This document shows positions 6,582-14,715 of a stretch of 16,650 nt of DNA, one piece after another. The translations under genes were made by a program, and so were the position numbers. The stretch is from Microbacteriaceae bacterium (GTDB lineage: Bacteria > Actinomycetota > Actinomycetes > Actinomycetales > Microbacteriaceae), in contig CANFKN010000009.1 of the NCBI GenBank assembly GCA_947447385.1, positions 1-16,650 of the forward strand, in the 5' to 3' direction. How positions within the stretch are numbered: position 1 is the first letter of the stretch; the number at the start of each line of letters is the position of its first letter. The notes below the pieces were generated by a model. That model was not told where the DNA came from. It saw nothing but the letters and a program-made list of their open reading frames with translations, and did not search any database.

Positions 6582-8084
6582 TTATTCGCCTTTGTTCTTG
6601 GCGCCGGAGCGCTGCCAAATTTTGTCGTTTTGAATCAAACCAACTGCAACGGTTACTACGAAGATACCAAAAGACTGCAGCCACATGCGGTTCAAACTGT
6701 CAGACCATCCGATTCTGCCGAGATCTGGGTGACCGAATTGCCCGCCGTCTAGCATCTTTGAAATCAAAGAACCTAAGATCAGCGCGATCGAAATTTGCAT
6801 GAGTAGCTTGAACTCTGGGCTCAGGGTTGTCGAAATCCAACTCTGCCCCCGGCGCAAATCAAGCCGCACCTTTCCTGATGCTGCGAGACAAAGCAGCAGA
6901 ATGAAACTGCCGAAGATCAAACCCCAACCACCCGAAGAAATTGTGTGGGTGTCGCGGTTATAAATCAGGTTGAAGAAAAGCGCCTGCAGACCTTTATTGA
7001 AACTCGTGTGCCACTTGATTTCGGCAGCAAAGACGATCGCGGCGAGGGCGAAGACTGAGATTGTGAAAGCACGGTGCCTTAGCCAGTCAAACCAGGCAAG
7101 CGCGGGCAAAAGCCCGGCGACAATCAGCGCCAACATGAACACGACCCAGGGCATACCGTTGGGAATCAAATAAGAGTTATAGGTTGCTTGCCATATTGAA
7201 AAAGAAGCAGTCAGAGATGTCAAGACCAATGCAACTTGCTTTCGTTTGACAAACCGCGAACCAACTATTGGCAAAATCGCTACCGCCATAATGGCAACAC
7301 CCTCAGCCCTGGTGGATGTTGCCACAAAAACTGCCGCGCAAATAACCAGCAGGTTTGACCTGGTCAACATCTGATCGCGAATGGCTAACACCGAAACACC
7401 GGCGGCAACGGTGAGAGCAACCGCAAAAAGCGTGTGACCGTTGATATAGAAAATTGCTCGCAGCGGCAAGGTTGCCGAAAAACTAAGCACAGCCATCAGG
7501 CTCAAGACGATTGAGCGGATCACGCTCGAATATTTCTTAGTCAAGCTCAAAACTAACCAAGCAACCGCGCAGATCAGTGCAAAGAAGATGTAGGGAGTGA
7601 TAGCCGTGAGCCACTGGTCATCTGACCCGAGTGATAACAGCAGCGGGTAGGCGAAGCCGCGTTTCAACGGCGTGTGACCATCGAGAATCGTCATGTCACC
7701 GCCTTTTTGCATCAGGTGGGCAACGGCGAGAATCCAGTAGCTATCGCCGTGCCTAGTGGCTGCAAAACCAATAATTCGAGTTGCGAACACTGAAGCAAGG
7801 CCTGTGGCAACAGCGATTACAACTGGGCGATAAAGCCCGACTCGCGACTTCAGCGCTGCAATCAGGAGCGCAGCTGCCAAGACCGCATAGAACGCCCCCG
7901 CAGAAAATTCTCGAATCGAAAAGAGGTTACAGGTGGCAAAGACCAAGATCCGCGCAGCGGTTGCGAATATCAAACCTGCTGGAATAGCCAATAGAGTCGA
8001 GCGCACTCCCAAGAGCCACGCCCCCGAGACGCTGCCCGCTGCAAGCAGCGCCATAATCAGAAATTCATTTAGCACGTGAAGCAC
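6582..8084 (-). CDS. Polytopic membrane protein, possible GT-C glycosyltransferase or polymerase
   Basis: I do not recognise the family. The 500-residue product is almost entirely hydrophobic, with roughly 11-13 predicted helices. The first large polar segment follows the third or fourth helix and contains RHGDSYWIL (111-119) and PLKRGFAYPLLLSLG (139-153). A second lies near the C-terminus (GGQFGHPDLGRIGWSDSLNR). An acidic residue in the first extracytoplasmic loop (D114 here) is typical of GT-C glycosyltransferases that use polyprenyl-phosphate sugars, and the gene lies directly upstream of a DPM1-like GT2 gene, so that role is plausible. A polymerase or ligase is the alternative. The GTG at 8084 overlaps the preceding gene by 20 bp; a second GTG at 8075 has a better-placed AGGTG upstream and is equally possible. 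Confidence 0.6.
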   Translation of the reverse strand: MLHVLNEFLIMALLAAGSVSGAWLLGVRSTLLAIPAGLIFATAARILVFATCNLFSIREFSAGAFYAVLAAALLIAALKSRVGLYRPVVIAVATGLASVFATRIIGFAATRHGDSYWILAVAHLMQKGGDMTILDGHTPLKRGFAYPLLLSLGSDDQWLTAITPYIFFALICAVAWLVLSLTKKYSSVIRSIVLSLMAVLSFSATLPLRAIFYINGHTLFAVALTVAAGVSVLAIRDQMLTRSNLLVICAAVFVATSTRAEGVAIMAVAILPIVGSRFVKRKQVALVLTSLTASFSIWQATYNSYLIPNGMPWVVFMLALIVAGLLPALAWFDWLRHRAFTISVFALAAIVFAAEIKWHTSFNKGLQALFFNLIYNRDTHTISSGGWGLIFGSFILLLCLAASGKVRLDLRRGQSWISTTLSPEFKLLMQISIALILGSLISKMLDGGQFGHPDLGRIGWSDSLNRMWLQSFGIFVVTVAVGLIQNDKIWQRSGAKNKGE

Positions 8085-8685
8085 CTGCGCTCAGTCGGTT
8101 CAAAAGGTTGCGTTCAATGAGAGCAAAGAAGTTTGCTTCAACTCGCACTGCAACGAAAGTTACCTCTTGGCTTCTCAACTGGGTGTTGCTGTTCCAATAG
8201 ATGCTTAGGGTGCAGTCTTTGCTAATTTTTGGTGCGCAGGCCACATTCAATACGTTCGACCCGAACGGCAGCTTGTGAATGTAGTTTTTCAAAACCGCCC
8301 TGCTCAAAGCCTTGTGACGACCGTTTCTATCGTGAATGTAAACCTCGCGGTAGTCAATCGGAAAATGGTCATAGTTTGCAACTGCGTGATTGAAAATTCG
8401 AACGACTTCGTCGCGCACGCCGAAACTTCGCACCACGTTATTTGTCTCAGTTAGGTTCATGTCGTTGCGAACGTGAGTGATTCGCACCGTTTTGAAGTAG
8501 TTCGACAAAATCAGGGGAGCGTTTTCGACCCAGTTGGAGTCACCGATGTAACGGTCGATCTCAAACTCGTTGTTGCCTTGAACGAATGGTTTGGCTTGAG
8601 TGTTCAAGGCTTGAAGGTTTACTACCGTGCCAAGCACGGCAATCGCCAAGACGGCCAGTAGTCGCCAGTTTCTTAGTCGAGTCAC
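8065..8685 (-). CDS. Hypothetical single-pass membrane-anchored extracytoplasmic protein
   Basis: The 206-residue product has a short basic N-terminus (MTRLRNWR), one hydrophobic helix at about residues 8-27 without a convincing signal peptidase site, and a polar remainder expected outside the membrane. That part includes the segments EIDRYIGDSNWVENAP and YIHKLPFGSNVLNVACAPK, with two cysteines (CAPKISKDC) that could pair in an oxidising compartment. I recognise no domain. Its 3' end overlaps the polytopic membrane protein gene, so the two are probably made together and may form a complex. The GTG at 8685-8683 has AAAAGG about 8 bases upstream. It follows the second acyltransferase gene by 21 bp in the same operon. 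Confidence 0.65.
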   Translation of the reverse strand: MTRLRNWRLLAVLAIAVLGTVVNLQALNTQAKPFVQGNNEFEIDRYIGDSNWVENAPLILSNYFKTVRITHVRNDMNLTETNNVVRSFGVRDEVVRIFNHAVANYDHFPIDYREVYIHDRNGRHKALSRAVLKNYIHKLPFGSNVLNVACAPKISKDCTLSIYWNSNTQLRSQEVTFVAVRVEANFFALIERNLLNRLSAGASRAK

Positions 8686-8706
8686 TCGATTAACCTTTTC
8701 ACTTGA

Positions 8707-10677
8707 TTAACCTATCGCTGACATGGCTTGGTTTATTGATGCTTCTAGACGATCTTTTAGTGTCATCGAGAATGTCGCCGAAATGTGGCTATCGTCACGA
8801 TAAACAACAATGTTGTTTATCACCGGCGGGCAGGCTGTTTCAGAACAGTAGGCGTCGGTGTAATCAGCATATGTCACACCGGGTAGCCCTTTCACCACGG
8901 GTGCGAGCAGGTCGGCCGGGCTCATGGCGTGGCCGCGCGAAAGCCCACATTCCTTTGCCGAGTTTTTTCCGGCAGCTGAAATGCACGCTATGAAACTGGC
9001 TAACGGCTTTGGGTTGTCGAGAATTGCCAGCCAGCGGTTTCCTTGGCTAACTAACCTTTGCACCTCGGTCTTGTAGGCAGGTGCGGTGTCGGCGAAGTTG
9101 CCCGTGACATATGTTGAGGTTGAGTTGATGATCAGGTCGAACTTAGGTTGCGTCTTGATGAACGCTTCGAGCGATTGGTTCCAAGTCTTGCAACTTGGGT
9201 GCGCAACGCCAGCCGGCAAAGTCGCTGCGTCGGCTAGCGGGCAGGCGTTCTTGGTTGCAATCACGAGTCGCCAATGATGCTCGAGTGCGAGAGCTTGCAG
9301 AGGCGCAAAATATTGTCGGGCGTGCGAGTCTCCGAAAAGCCCGATTTGCACCGAACCGTTTTTGTCTCCGCGCACGCAAAAACTGAATGCGCTGTCGTTC
9401 TTCTGCACGCGGCAGTTCGTGCGTTCGATGTTCGGAAAATCAGAAGAAACTTTAGAAATCGACGGATTAAGGTTCTTGTCGCTCCAGCTCGAGTCAACCC
9501 GGGTTTGCGCATATGCTGCGCCACCAAGGATTGCGCCAGCCACTAAAGCCATAGCGCTCGCCGAAGCCACCAGTTGAATACGTGAGGTTTTCTTTGAGAG
9601 GCGACCAAATCGAATCGGGTCTTCGACGAATCGTTTTGACAAGAATCCGAGCAAAATAGCTAGGGTCGCAACCCAGACTCGGTCACTTGTGGTGAGGTTT
9701 TGATGCAGCACCCACGGGGCAAGCACGATGATTGGCCAGTGCCACAAATAGAGCGAATAAGAGATGTCGCCCAAGAACGCAATGGGCCAAAACTTGAAAA
9801 GCCACCAGGGTGCTAAAAAGCTGCGTGAATCGCCACCGAGCAAAAATGCCATTGCGCCGAAAACCGGCATCGCTGCCCAATAGCCGGGGAACGCCGTGTG
9901 GCTGTTGAACTTGAAAAAGGCATAAAGCATCAGGGCGATGCCGAGCCAAATCAAGATCGCCTTGAGGTGACGCCCGAGGCTACGGCCGCTGAAAATCACG
10001 GCAATCAAGGCGCCACCAGCGAACTCCCAGGCGCGGGTGAAAGTGCTGAAGTAGGCCAGTTCAGGCGCTTCGATTGTGAGAGCTATTGAATAGGCCAGAC
10101 TCAGAACAAAAATGACCGACAGGCCGGCAGCTATGGCTGCTTTTGGTTTCAACCGAAGGGCGCGAGTTAGAACGAGCAATACGCCAAGAATCAGTGGCCA
10201 AAAGATGTAGTACTGCTCTTCAACCGAAAGCGACCAAAAGTGCAGAAAAGGTGAGAGCGCAGTGTTGGCGGCCAGGTAGTCGGTTGCCTTGGCTGCTAAG
10301 GCCCAGTTTTGAACATAACCGACCGAGCCGAGGGCTTCGTCGATGTATCCCAGAAACCAGACCGGCGGAACGAAAAGCAACATCGTGAGCGCAGTGACCA
10401 CGATCACCAGTAACGACGCCGGCAAGAGGCGACGCGCTCGCCGAGCCCAAAACTTTGAGAACTTCACATGCCCAGTGGTTTCAATTTCACGCCACAGCTG
10501 ACCCGAGATCAAGAAACCTGAAATTACAAAAAAGATATCGACGCCGACGAAGCCACCTTTAAAGTGATCGGGCCAGAGGTGAAAAGCTAACACTGAAACA
10601 ATCGCCAATGCCCTTAGCGCCTGAATGTCAGCGCGATTTTTCGAACTCGTGGGCGGGGTTTCTAGCGAATCGCTCAC
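8707..10677 (-). CDS. OafA/YrhL-type polysaccharide O-acyltransferase with C-terminal SGNH domain (copy 2)
   Basis: The 656-residue protein has an N-terminal acyltransferase-3 membrane domain (about 15-400): ADIQALRALAIVSV, the key histidine in FHLWP (H33), GGFVGVDIFFVISGFLISGQ, FWARRARRLLP and FWSLSVEEQYY. A periplasm-facing SGNH hydrolase-like domain follows, with GLFGDSHARQ (S451 the likely nucleophile) and YRDDSH (D628/D629, H631). Such fused proteins carry acyl groups across the membrane and O-acetylate surface glycans. The start GTG overlaps the upstream paralogue's TGA by 4 bp (GTGA), indicating translational coupling. It is clearly a tandem duplicate of the upstream gene, with conserved blocks throughout both domains. 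The acyl group and acceptor are not shown by sequence; an O-acetyl group on the locus glycan is the likeliest. Confidence 0.9.
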   Translation of the reverse strand: MSDSLETPPTSSKNRADIQALRALAIVSVLAFHLWPDHFKGGFVGVDIFFVISGFLISGQLWREIETTGHVKFSKFWARRARRLLPASLLVIVVTALTMLLFVPPVWFLGYIDEALGSVGYVQNWALAAKATDYLAANTALSPFLHFWSLSVEEQYYIFWPLILGVLLVLTRALRLKPKAAIAAGLSVIFVLSLAYSIALTIEAPELAYFSTFTRAWEFAGGALIAVIFSGRSLGRHLKAILIWLGIALMLYAFFKFNSHTAFPGYWAAMPVFGAMAFLLGGDSRSFLAPWWLFKFWPIAFLGDISYSLYLWHWPIIVLAPWVLHQNLTTSDRVWVATLAILLGFLSKRFVEDPIRFGRLSKKTSRIQLVASASAMALVAGAILGGAAYAQTRVDSSWSDKNLNPSISKVSSDFPNIERTNCRVQKNDSAFSFCVRGDKNGSVQIGLFGDSHARQYFAPLQALALEHHWRLVIATKNACPLADAATLPAGVAHPSCKTWNQSLEAFIKTQPKFDLIINSTSTYVTGNFADTAPAYKTEVQRLVSQGNRWLAILDNPKPLASFIACISAAGKNSAKECGLSRGHAMSPADLLAPVVKGLPGVTYADYTDAYCSETACPPVINNIVVYRDDSHISATFSMTLKDRLEASINQAMSAIG

Positions 10678-12680
10678 TGCAGAAACTCCTTGGCAATAAC
10701 GGTTTCAAAATTGCTTTGCAAAGTGGCGGCAAAGGTGTCAGTTAAATGACTCTGGTCTCTATAAACAATAATGTCGCCAATCACACCAGCACAGCTTTGC
10801 GAGCAATACACGTCGGTGAAGTCTGCGATGACAACGCCTTCGAGTTTGCGGGCAGCCTGCCAAATTTGATCAACCGGTTTCAGCGCCGCCGCCCGAGGCG
10901 TCACGCAGAGTTTGGCCGCAGTCTTTGGATGCGCCTCGATGCAAGCGGTGGTGTCAGCGCTTGGTTTAGGGTTGTCACGAATTACGATCCAGGCGCTGCC
11001 TCGCGCTTGCTGCGACTTGACGAGCTGCCCAAAACTTTCGCCAATGTTTAACACCTGAGAGGTGACATAGCTCGATGACGCCTCGATGATTAGGTCAAAC
11101 GGTTCGACGCTTTTCAGATAAGAACCAAGACTCTGTTGCCATTTCAAACAGGATTCCTCTGGCAACCCTTCAACTGCCACCTCGGCTGACAATGGCGGGC
11201 AGGCAGATTTTGAAAGTAATGTCAGCTGCCAGTGATGCTTCAACGCAATCGCCTGCAGCGGCGTGAAATATTGCCTCATGTGCGAGTCGCCCAACAGTGC
11301 CACACGCAGCTTGCCTTCAGGGTCGCCATAGGGGCAGGAGGTGAAGGCATCTTCAACTTTTGAAACGAAACACTTGGCTTTTTCAGCATGCGAAATATCG
11401 CGATCAAGAACCCCGAGCGCTGGTCTCAAAGCCGAAGTTGCCGCACTTTCATTTAGGCGCGCACTGACGTTGATTTGTGCAAACGAACTCACTGCAATCA
11501 CAGCGCCCATTGCAACGAAACAAATTGTGATTTGCAGCAGGTTGCCTCGGCGCGCTAACCAGCCGAATCGAACTGGGTCTTCAATGACGCGCTTCGATGC
11601 ACCAGCGATTGCCACGGCTAGGGCAAATACGGCGGCTGCGGTGAAGCCATTCAGGCTCTGGCCTAGCCAAACCGGCAAGAGGATCAACAGAGGCCAGTGC
11701 CAGAGATAAAGCGAATAAGAAATGTCACCAAAGAATTGAGTGCCTCGCCACTGAATCAAGAAACGTGGCATGATTCGACTGCCAGACTGGCCACCATATA
11801 GCGTGAGCACTGCGCCGACAGTTGGCACGGCCGCCCAGAAGCTTGGGAACGGCGTGTTATCGCTAAACAGAAAAATGCTACCCAGCATCAAAGCTGAACC
11901 CAGCCAAAACCACACCGATCGGCGATCTGTTGGAGGTGCTGACCGCAACAAACCATCGTCGATAACAATGGCTAGCAGGGCTCCAAGCGCAAACTGCCAC
12001 GCTCTGGTGAACGTGCTGAAATAGGCGAGAGGCGCATCAATGGCCGTCAAATAAATCGAAGCCCATAGGCTAGCCGCCACGATAAGGGCTAGTAGGCCAC
12101 CGGCGAAGCATCCGCGCGTTTTAAAACTCGCCCGAGACTTTGTGGCGACCCACAAAACCAAGCCCACCAAAATCGGCCAAACCAGGTAGTACTGCTCTTC
12201 AACCGAGAGCGACCAAAAGTGTTGAAACGGTGAAAGGCCCGAGGCATCTTGCTGCAGATAGTCGGTGGCCTTCGACATTAGCAACCAGTTTTGCCAATAG
12301 CTCGCCGAAGCCGAAGCCTCATCAAAGACCCGCACCGACCTCGTTGCCGGCAGCAAAAACCAGGCAGCAAGCGTGGTCAACAGAATCACAAGAAGCGAGA
12401 CGGGCAATAATCGACGCGCTCGCCGAGCCCAAAACTGGGCAAATCGCACCTTGCCCGAAGCGTTGGCTTGCCGCCAAAGCTGCCCAGTGATTAGGTAGCC
12501 AGAAATGACAAAAAATATGTCAACGCCAACAAAACCACCAGGTGCAGCCGCAGGCCAGAGGTGATAAATCACAACGCTCAAAATCGCCAGGGCACGAAGC
12601 GCCTGAATGTCGGCTCGAATTACGCCGTGGCTAGCTCGAATCGCAGGCCGATTTGAGCCAAGTTGAGGGCTTTCGGGCAT
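10674..12680 (-). CDS. OafA/YrhL-type polysaccharide O-acyltransferase with C-terminal SGNH domain (copy 1)
   Basis: The 668-residue protein has the same architecture as its downstream neighbour. A 22-residue polar N-terminus precedes the acyltransferase-3 domain, with ADIQALRALAILSV, YHLWP (H40), GGFVGVDIFFVISGYLITGQ, FWARRARRLLP and FWSLSVEEQYY. An SGNH domain follows, with LLGDSHMRQ (S466) and YRDQSH (D642, H645). It is the first gene of the six-gene operon that ends at 3935. The ATG at 12680-12678 has no Shine-Dalgarno site but sits six bases after a TANNNT hexamer, which fits leaderless expression. Differences from copy 2 cluster in the linker between the domains (about 400-450) and the C-terminal third, so the two may differ in acceptor position rather than chemistry. 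That last point is inference. Confidence 0.9.
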   Translation of the reverse strand: MPESPQLGSNRPAIRASHGVIRADIQALRALAILSVVIYHLWPAAAPGGFVGVDIFFVISGYLITGQLWRQANASGKVRFAQFWARRARRLLPVSLLVILLTTLAAWFLLPATRSVRVFDEASASASYWQNWLLMSKATDYLQQDASGLSPFQHFWSLSVEEQYYLVWPILVGLVLWVATKSRASFKTRGCFAGGLLALIVAASLWASIYLTAIDAPLAYFSTFTRAWQFALGALLAIVIDDGLLRSAPPTDRRSVWFWLGSALMLGSIFLFSDNTPFPSFWAAVPTVGAVLTLYGGQSGSRIMPRFLIQWRGTQFFGDISYSLYLWHWPLLILLPVWLGQSLNGFTAAAVFALAVAIAGASKRVIEDPVRFGWLARRGNLLQITICFVAMGAVIAVSSFAQINVSARLNESAATSALRPALGVLDRDISHAEKAKCFVSKVEDAFTSCPYGDPEGKLRVALLGDSHMRQYFTPLQAIALKHHWQLTLLSKSACPPLSAEVAVEGLPEESCLKWQQSLGSYLKSVEPFDLIIEASSSYVTSQVLNIGESFGQLVKSQQARGSAWIVIRDNPKPSADTTACIEAHPKTAAKLCVTPRAAALKPVDQIWQAARKLEGVVIADFTDVYCSQSCAGVIGDIIVYRDQSHLTDTFAATLQSNFETVIAKEFLQ

Positions 12681-12686
12681 GTAACA

Positions 12687-12692
12687 AGTTTA
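12687..12692 (-). promoter_or_regulatory. Candidate leaderless -10 element for the 12680-to-3935 operon
   Basis: The minus strand reads TAAACT, then six bases (TGTTAC), then the ATG of the first acyltransferase. The spacing is identical to that found before galU. A TTGTCA lies only 14 bases upstream of it, shorter than the normal -35 spacing. The opposite strand holds a TTTAAT at 12689-12694 that could serve the divergent gene, so the two core elements would overlap. Confidence 0.38.
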
Positions 12693-12705
12693 ATTGGTAG
12701 TAACC

Positions 12706-14715
12706 ATGACAAATCTGAGCATCTCGAACTCTCCGGTGGGCGCCAAGCGCTATCACCGAAGTAAACGTTTGATGTTTTTGTTTGCTGGCCTGCGCACGCG
12801 TTCGCTAATGACCCGCAATGAGTTAGCGGTGATAGCCCTAAAGTCAGGTCGAAGTTTTGTTGAACTTAATGACCGAGTCAGCTCGGGCCTTCTAGACAAG
12901 AGCGACATTGCAAACCTCGGCGCCCTGCGCGATCTGGCATGGCTGGTGAGCAACCAAATCATTCACGAGTCAGACCTGACCTCATCAGCAGCGATTTATG
13001 ACTGGATCATCAAAACCTACGGATTTCGCCGCTTGCCACACATGCACCGCGTGGCATACGCTCTCTGCGCACTCAGGCTTGGGCGCGTCGATGCAGCCCG
13101 CCGTTCGGTCACCGCTGGGCGTTTCAATCAGCGCCTCAAGTGGTCACAATCGCTAACCCGTTTCTTTCCAAAAACCGCAGCAACCACAAGAGTGCAGCAA
13201 GTCGGCGAAGCGCTCAACTTTATGTTCATTTTGGGCCGCGACTATTCGCTGCCTCTCGAGTTATTAGAAGTTGATATTGCCAACCCATTTCGCGGTGTTG
13301 CCGCCCACGACCTGACTGAGCTCGCCGCCAAGCCAGAAACTAAAGCGTGGCTCGCAAGACTTAGTGGAGTGCTATCTGGCCCGCACCTCGCTGGGCTTGA
13401 GCTTTCGGGCGAAGCCGCCACAGACAACCTGACTGCCCCATTTGAGCGGCTGGCTGCGATGCCGGGGGAATCCGAGTCTAAAAAAACCGGCGAAAGCCCA
13501 CAGAGCCCGCTCGTGACGGTGGTGGTGAGCGCATTTGAACCGAACGAGCACATTTTCACCTCGATTAGGTCGATTCTCGCGCAGACCTACCAAAACTTCG
13601 AAGTGCTCGTGATTGATGACGCATCACCGCTTCGTTTCGACGAGATTCTGCAACGGGTTGCCGCACTTGACCCCCGAGTGCGTGTCTTAAGGCAATCGGT
13701 CAACGGCGGAACCTACCGCATTCGCAACCGAGCACTCGACGAAGCAAACGGCGAGCTCATCACTTTTCAAGACAGCGACGACTGGATGCACCCGCAGCGT
13801 CTCGAGATTCAAGTTGGGCAACTGCTGTCGAAACCAGCCAACATCGCAAATATTTCAATGTCAACCCGTTTGACCGAACGGCTCGAGGCGGCTGAGTCAG
13901 GCCGCCGCCTGCGCATCGGCATTTGCGAGCCGGCGCTGCTGTTTTGGCGCGAGAAGGTTCGCAATCAAATCGGCTATTTCGACACGGTGCGCAAGGGCGG
14001 CGACACCGAATATCGCCGTCGACTCGAACGAGCTTTCGACACCGACGTCGCCATGATTTTGCCGTGGCGCACCCTCACCATTCAACGTGCTGACAATGGC
14101 GGCCTGACCCAGGGCGAACTTGGTTTCAGATGGATCACCGAGTTTCGCACCCAATATCGCGACAGCTACCTGCACTGGCACCGCAAGCTTGGCAAGGCTG
14201 TCGGTTGGCGACTCGAGAACACCGAAGTGCGCGCCTTCTATGCACCGCGACAAACAGCTTTGGTGGGCAGCGATGCTCGCGCCTCGCAAAACTTCAACGT
14301 GGTGATCGCCGCAAATTACCGAGACCCAATCAACACGGCGGTTGCGCTGTCGGCTATAAATAATTACTTGGATGCTGGCCTCAGCGTCGGACTGCTGCAG
14401 TTGAACAGTGTTTTTCCGTTGCATTTGTCGCGCGCGATTTCGCCTGATGTTTTGACTTTGTTGAATGCAGGCAAGGTTGAAATGGTGCAACCGCACTTTG
14501 AATTACAGGTTGGCAAGCTGGAGGTTCTGGCTCCGAACGCCTGGCTCAGTTCTTATGCTGCCGATAGCTTCGTCTGGCGGGTCGCAGAGGTTTGGCCCAT
14601 TGCGCCGGTTGATGCAGCTGAGAGCTTTTTGCTGGCTGGCAATGACTTGGCAACCGAACTCGCCCGTCAGCTGGCTAAGGCTTTTGGGTCGGCTTCATTG
14701 GTTGAAGCCAGCTAG
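12706..14715 (+). CDS. Large soluble GT2 glycosyltransferase with unassigned flanking domains
   Basis: The 669-residue protein has no membrane helices. Residues about 1-250 form a mostly helical region that I cannot assign, in part repeat-like (YALCALRLGRVDAARRSV at 118-135 looks like a helical hairpin). A GT-A domain runs from about 268 to 500: SPLVTVVVSAFEPN, VLVIDDASPLRFD (300-312), FQDSDDWMHPQR (354-365, the DXD site) and the acidic motif GGDTEYRRRL (431-440). A third segment (about 529-640, NVVIAANYRDP onward) looks like an alpha/beta domain. It probably transfers a sugar in the cytoplasm during assembly of the locus glycan. Starts are TTG at 12694 and ATG at 12706; ATG is preferred although no Shine-Dalgarno site is visible. 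An in-frame TAA at 12691-12693 rules out an earlier start. The 3' end overlaps the convergent GT2 gene by 41 bp. Confidence 0.82.
   Translation: MTNLSISNSPVGAKRYHRSKRLMFLFAGLRTRSLMTRNELAVIALKSGRSFVELNDRVSSGLLDKSDIANLGALRDLAWLVSNQIIHESDLTSSAAIYDWIIKTYGFRRLPHMHRVAYALCALRLGRVDAARRSVTAGRFNQRLKWSQSLTRFFPKTAATTRVQQVGEALNFMFILGRDYSLPLELLEVDIANPFRGVAAHDLTELAAKPETKAWLARLSGVLSGPHLAGLELSGEAATDNLTAPFERLAAMPGESESKKTGESPQSPLVTVVVSAFEPNEHIFTSIRSILAQTYQNFEVLVIDDASPLRFDEILQRVAALDPRVRVLRQSVNGGTYRIRNRALDEANGELITFQDSDDWMHPQRLEIQVGQLLSKPANIANISMSTRLTERLEAAESGRRLRIGICEPALLFWREKVRNQIGYFDTVRKGGDTEYRRRLERAFDTDVAMILPWRTLTIQRADNGGLTQGELGFRWITEFRTQYRDSYLHWHRKLGKAVGWRLENTEVRAFYAPRQTALVGSDARASQNFNVVIAANYRDPINTAVALSAINNYLDAGLSVGLLQLNSVFPLHLSRAISPDVLTLLNAGKVEMVQPHFELQVGKLEVLAPNAWLSSYAADSFVWRVAEVWPIAPVDAAESFLLAGNDLATELARQLAKAFGSASLVEAS

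Noticed and set aside
9261..9546. Open frames on both strands inside the second acyltransferase, suggesting a frameshift or nested gene
   Set aside because: The acyltransferase frame is uninterrupted from GTG to TAA with intact membrane and SGNH motifs; the other frames are shadows.
13897..14496. 199-codon minus-strand frame inside the large GT2 gene
   Set aside because: It overlaps the GT-A catalytic motifs and the C-terminal region of the plus-strand gene; its translation has no domain-like pattern and no ribosome binding site was seen.
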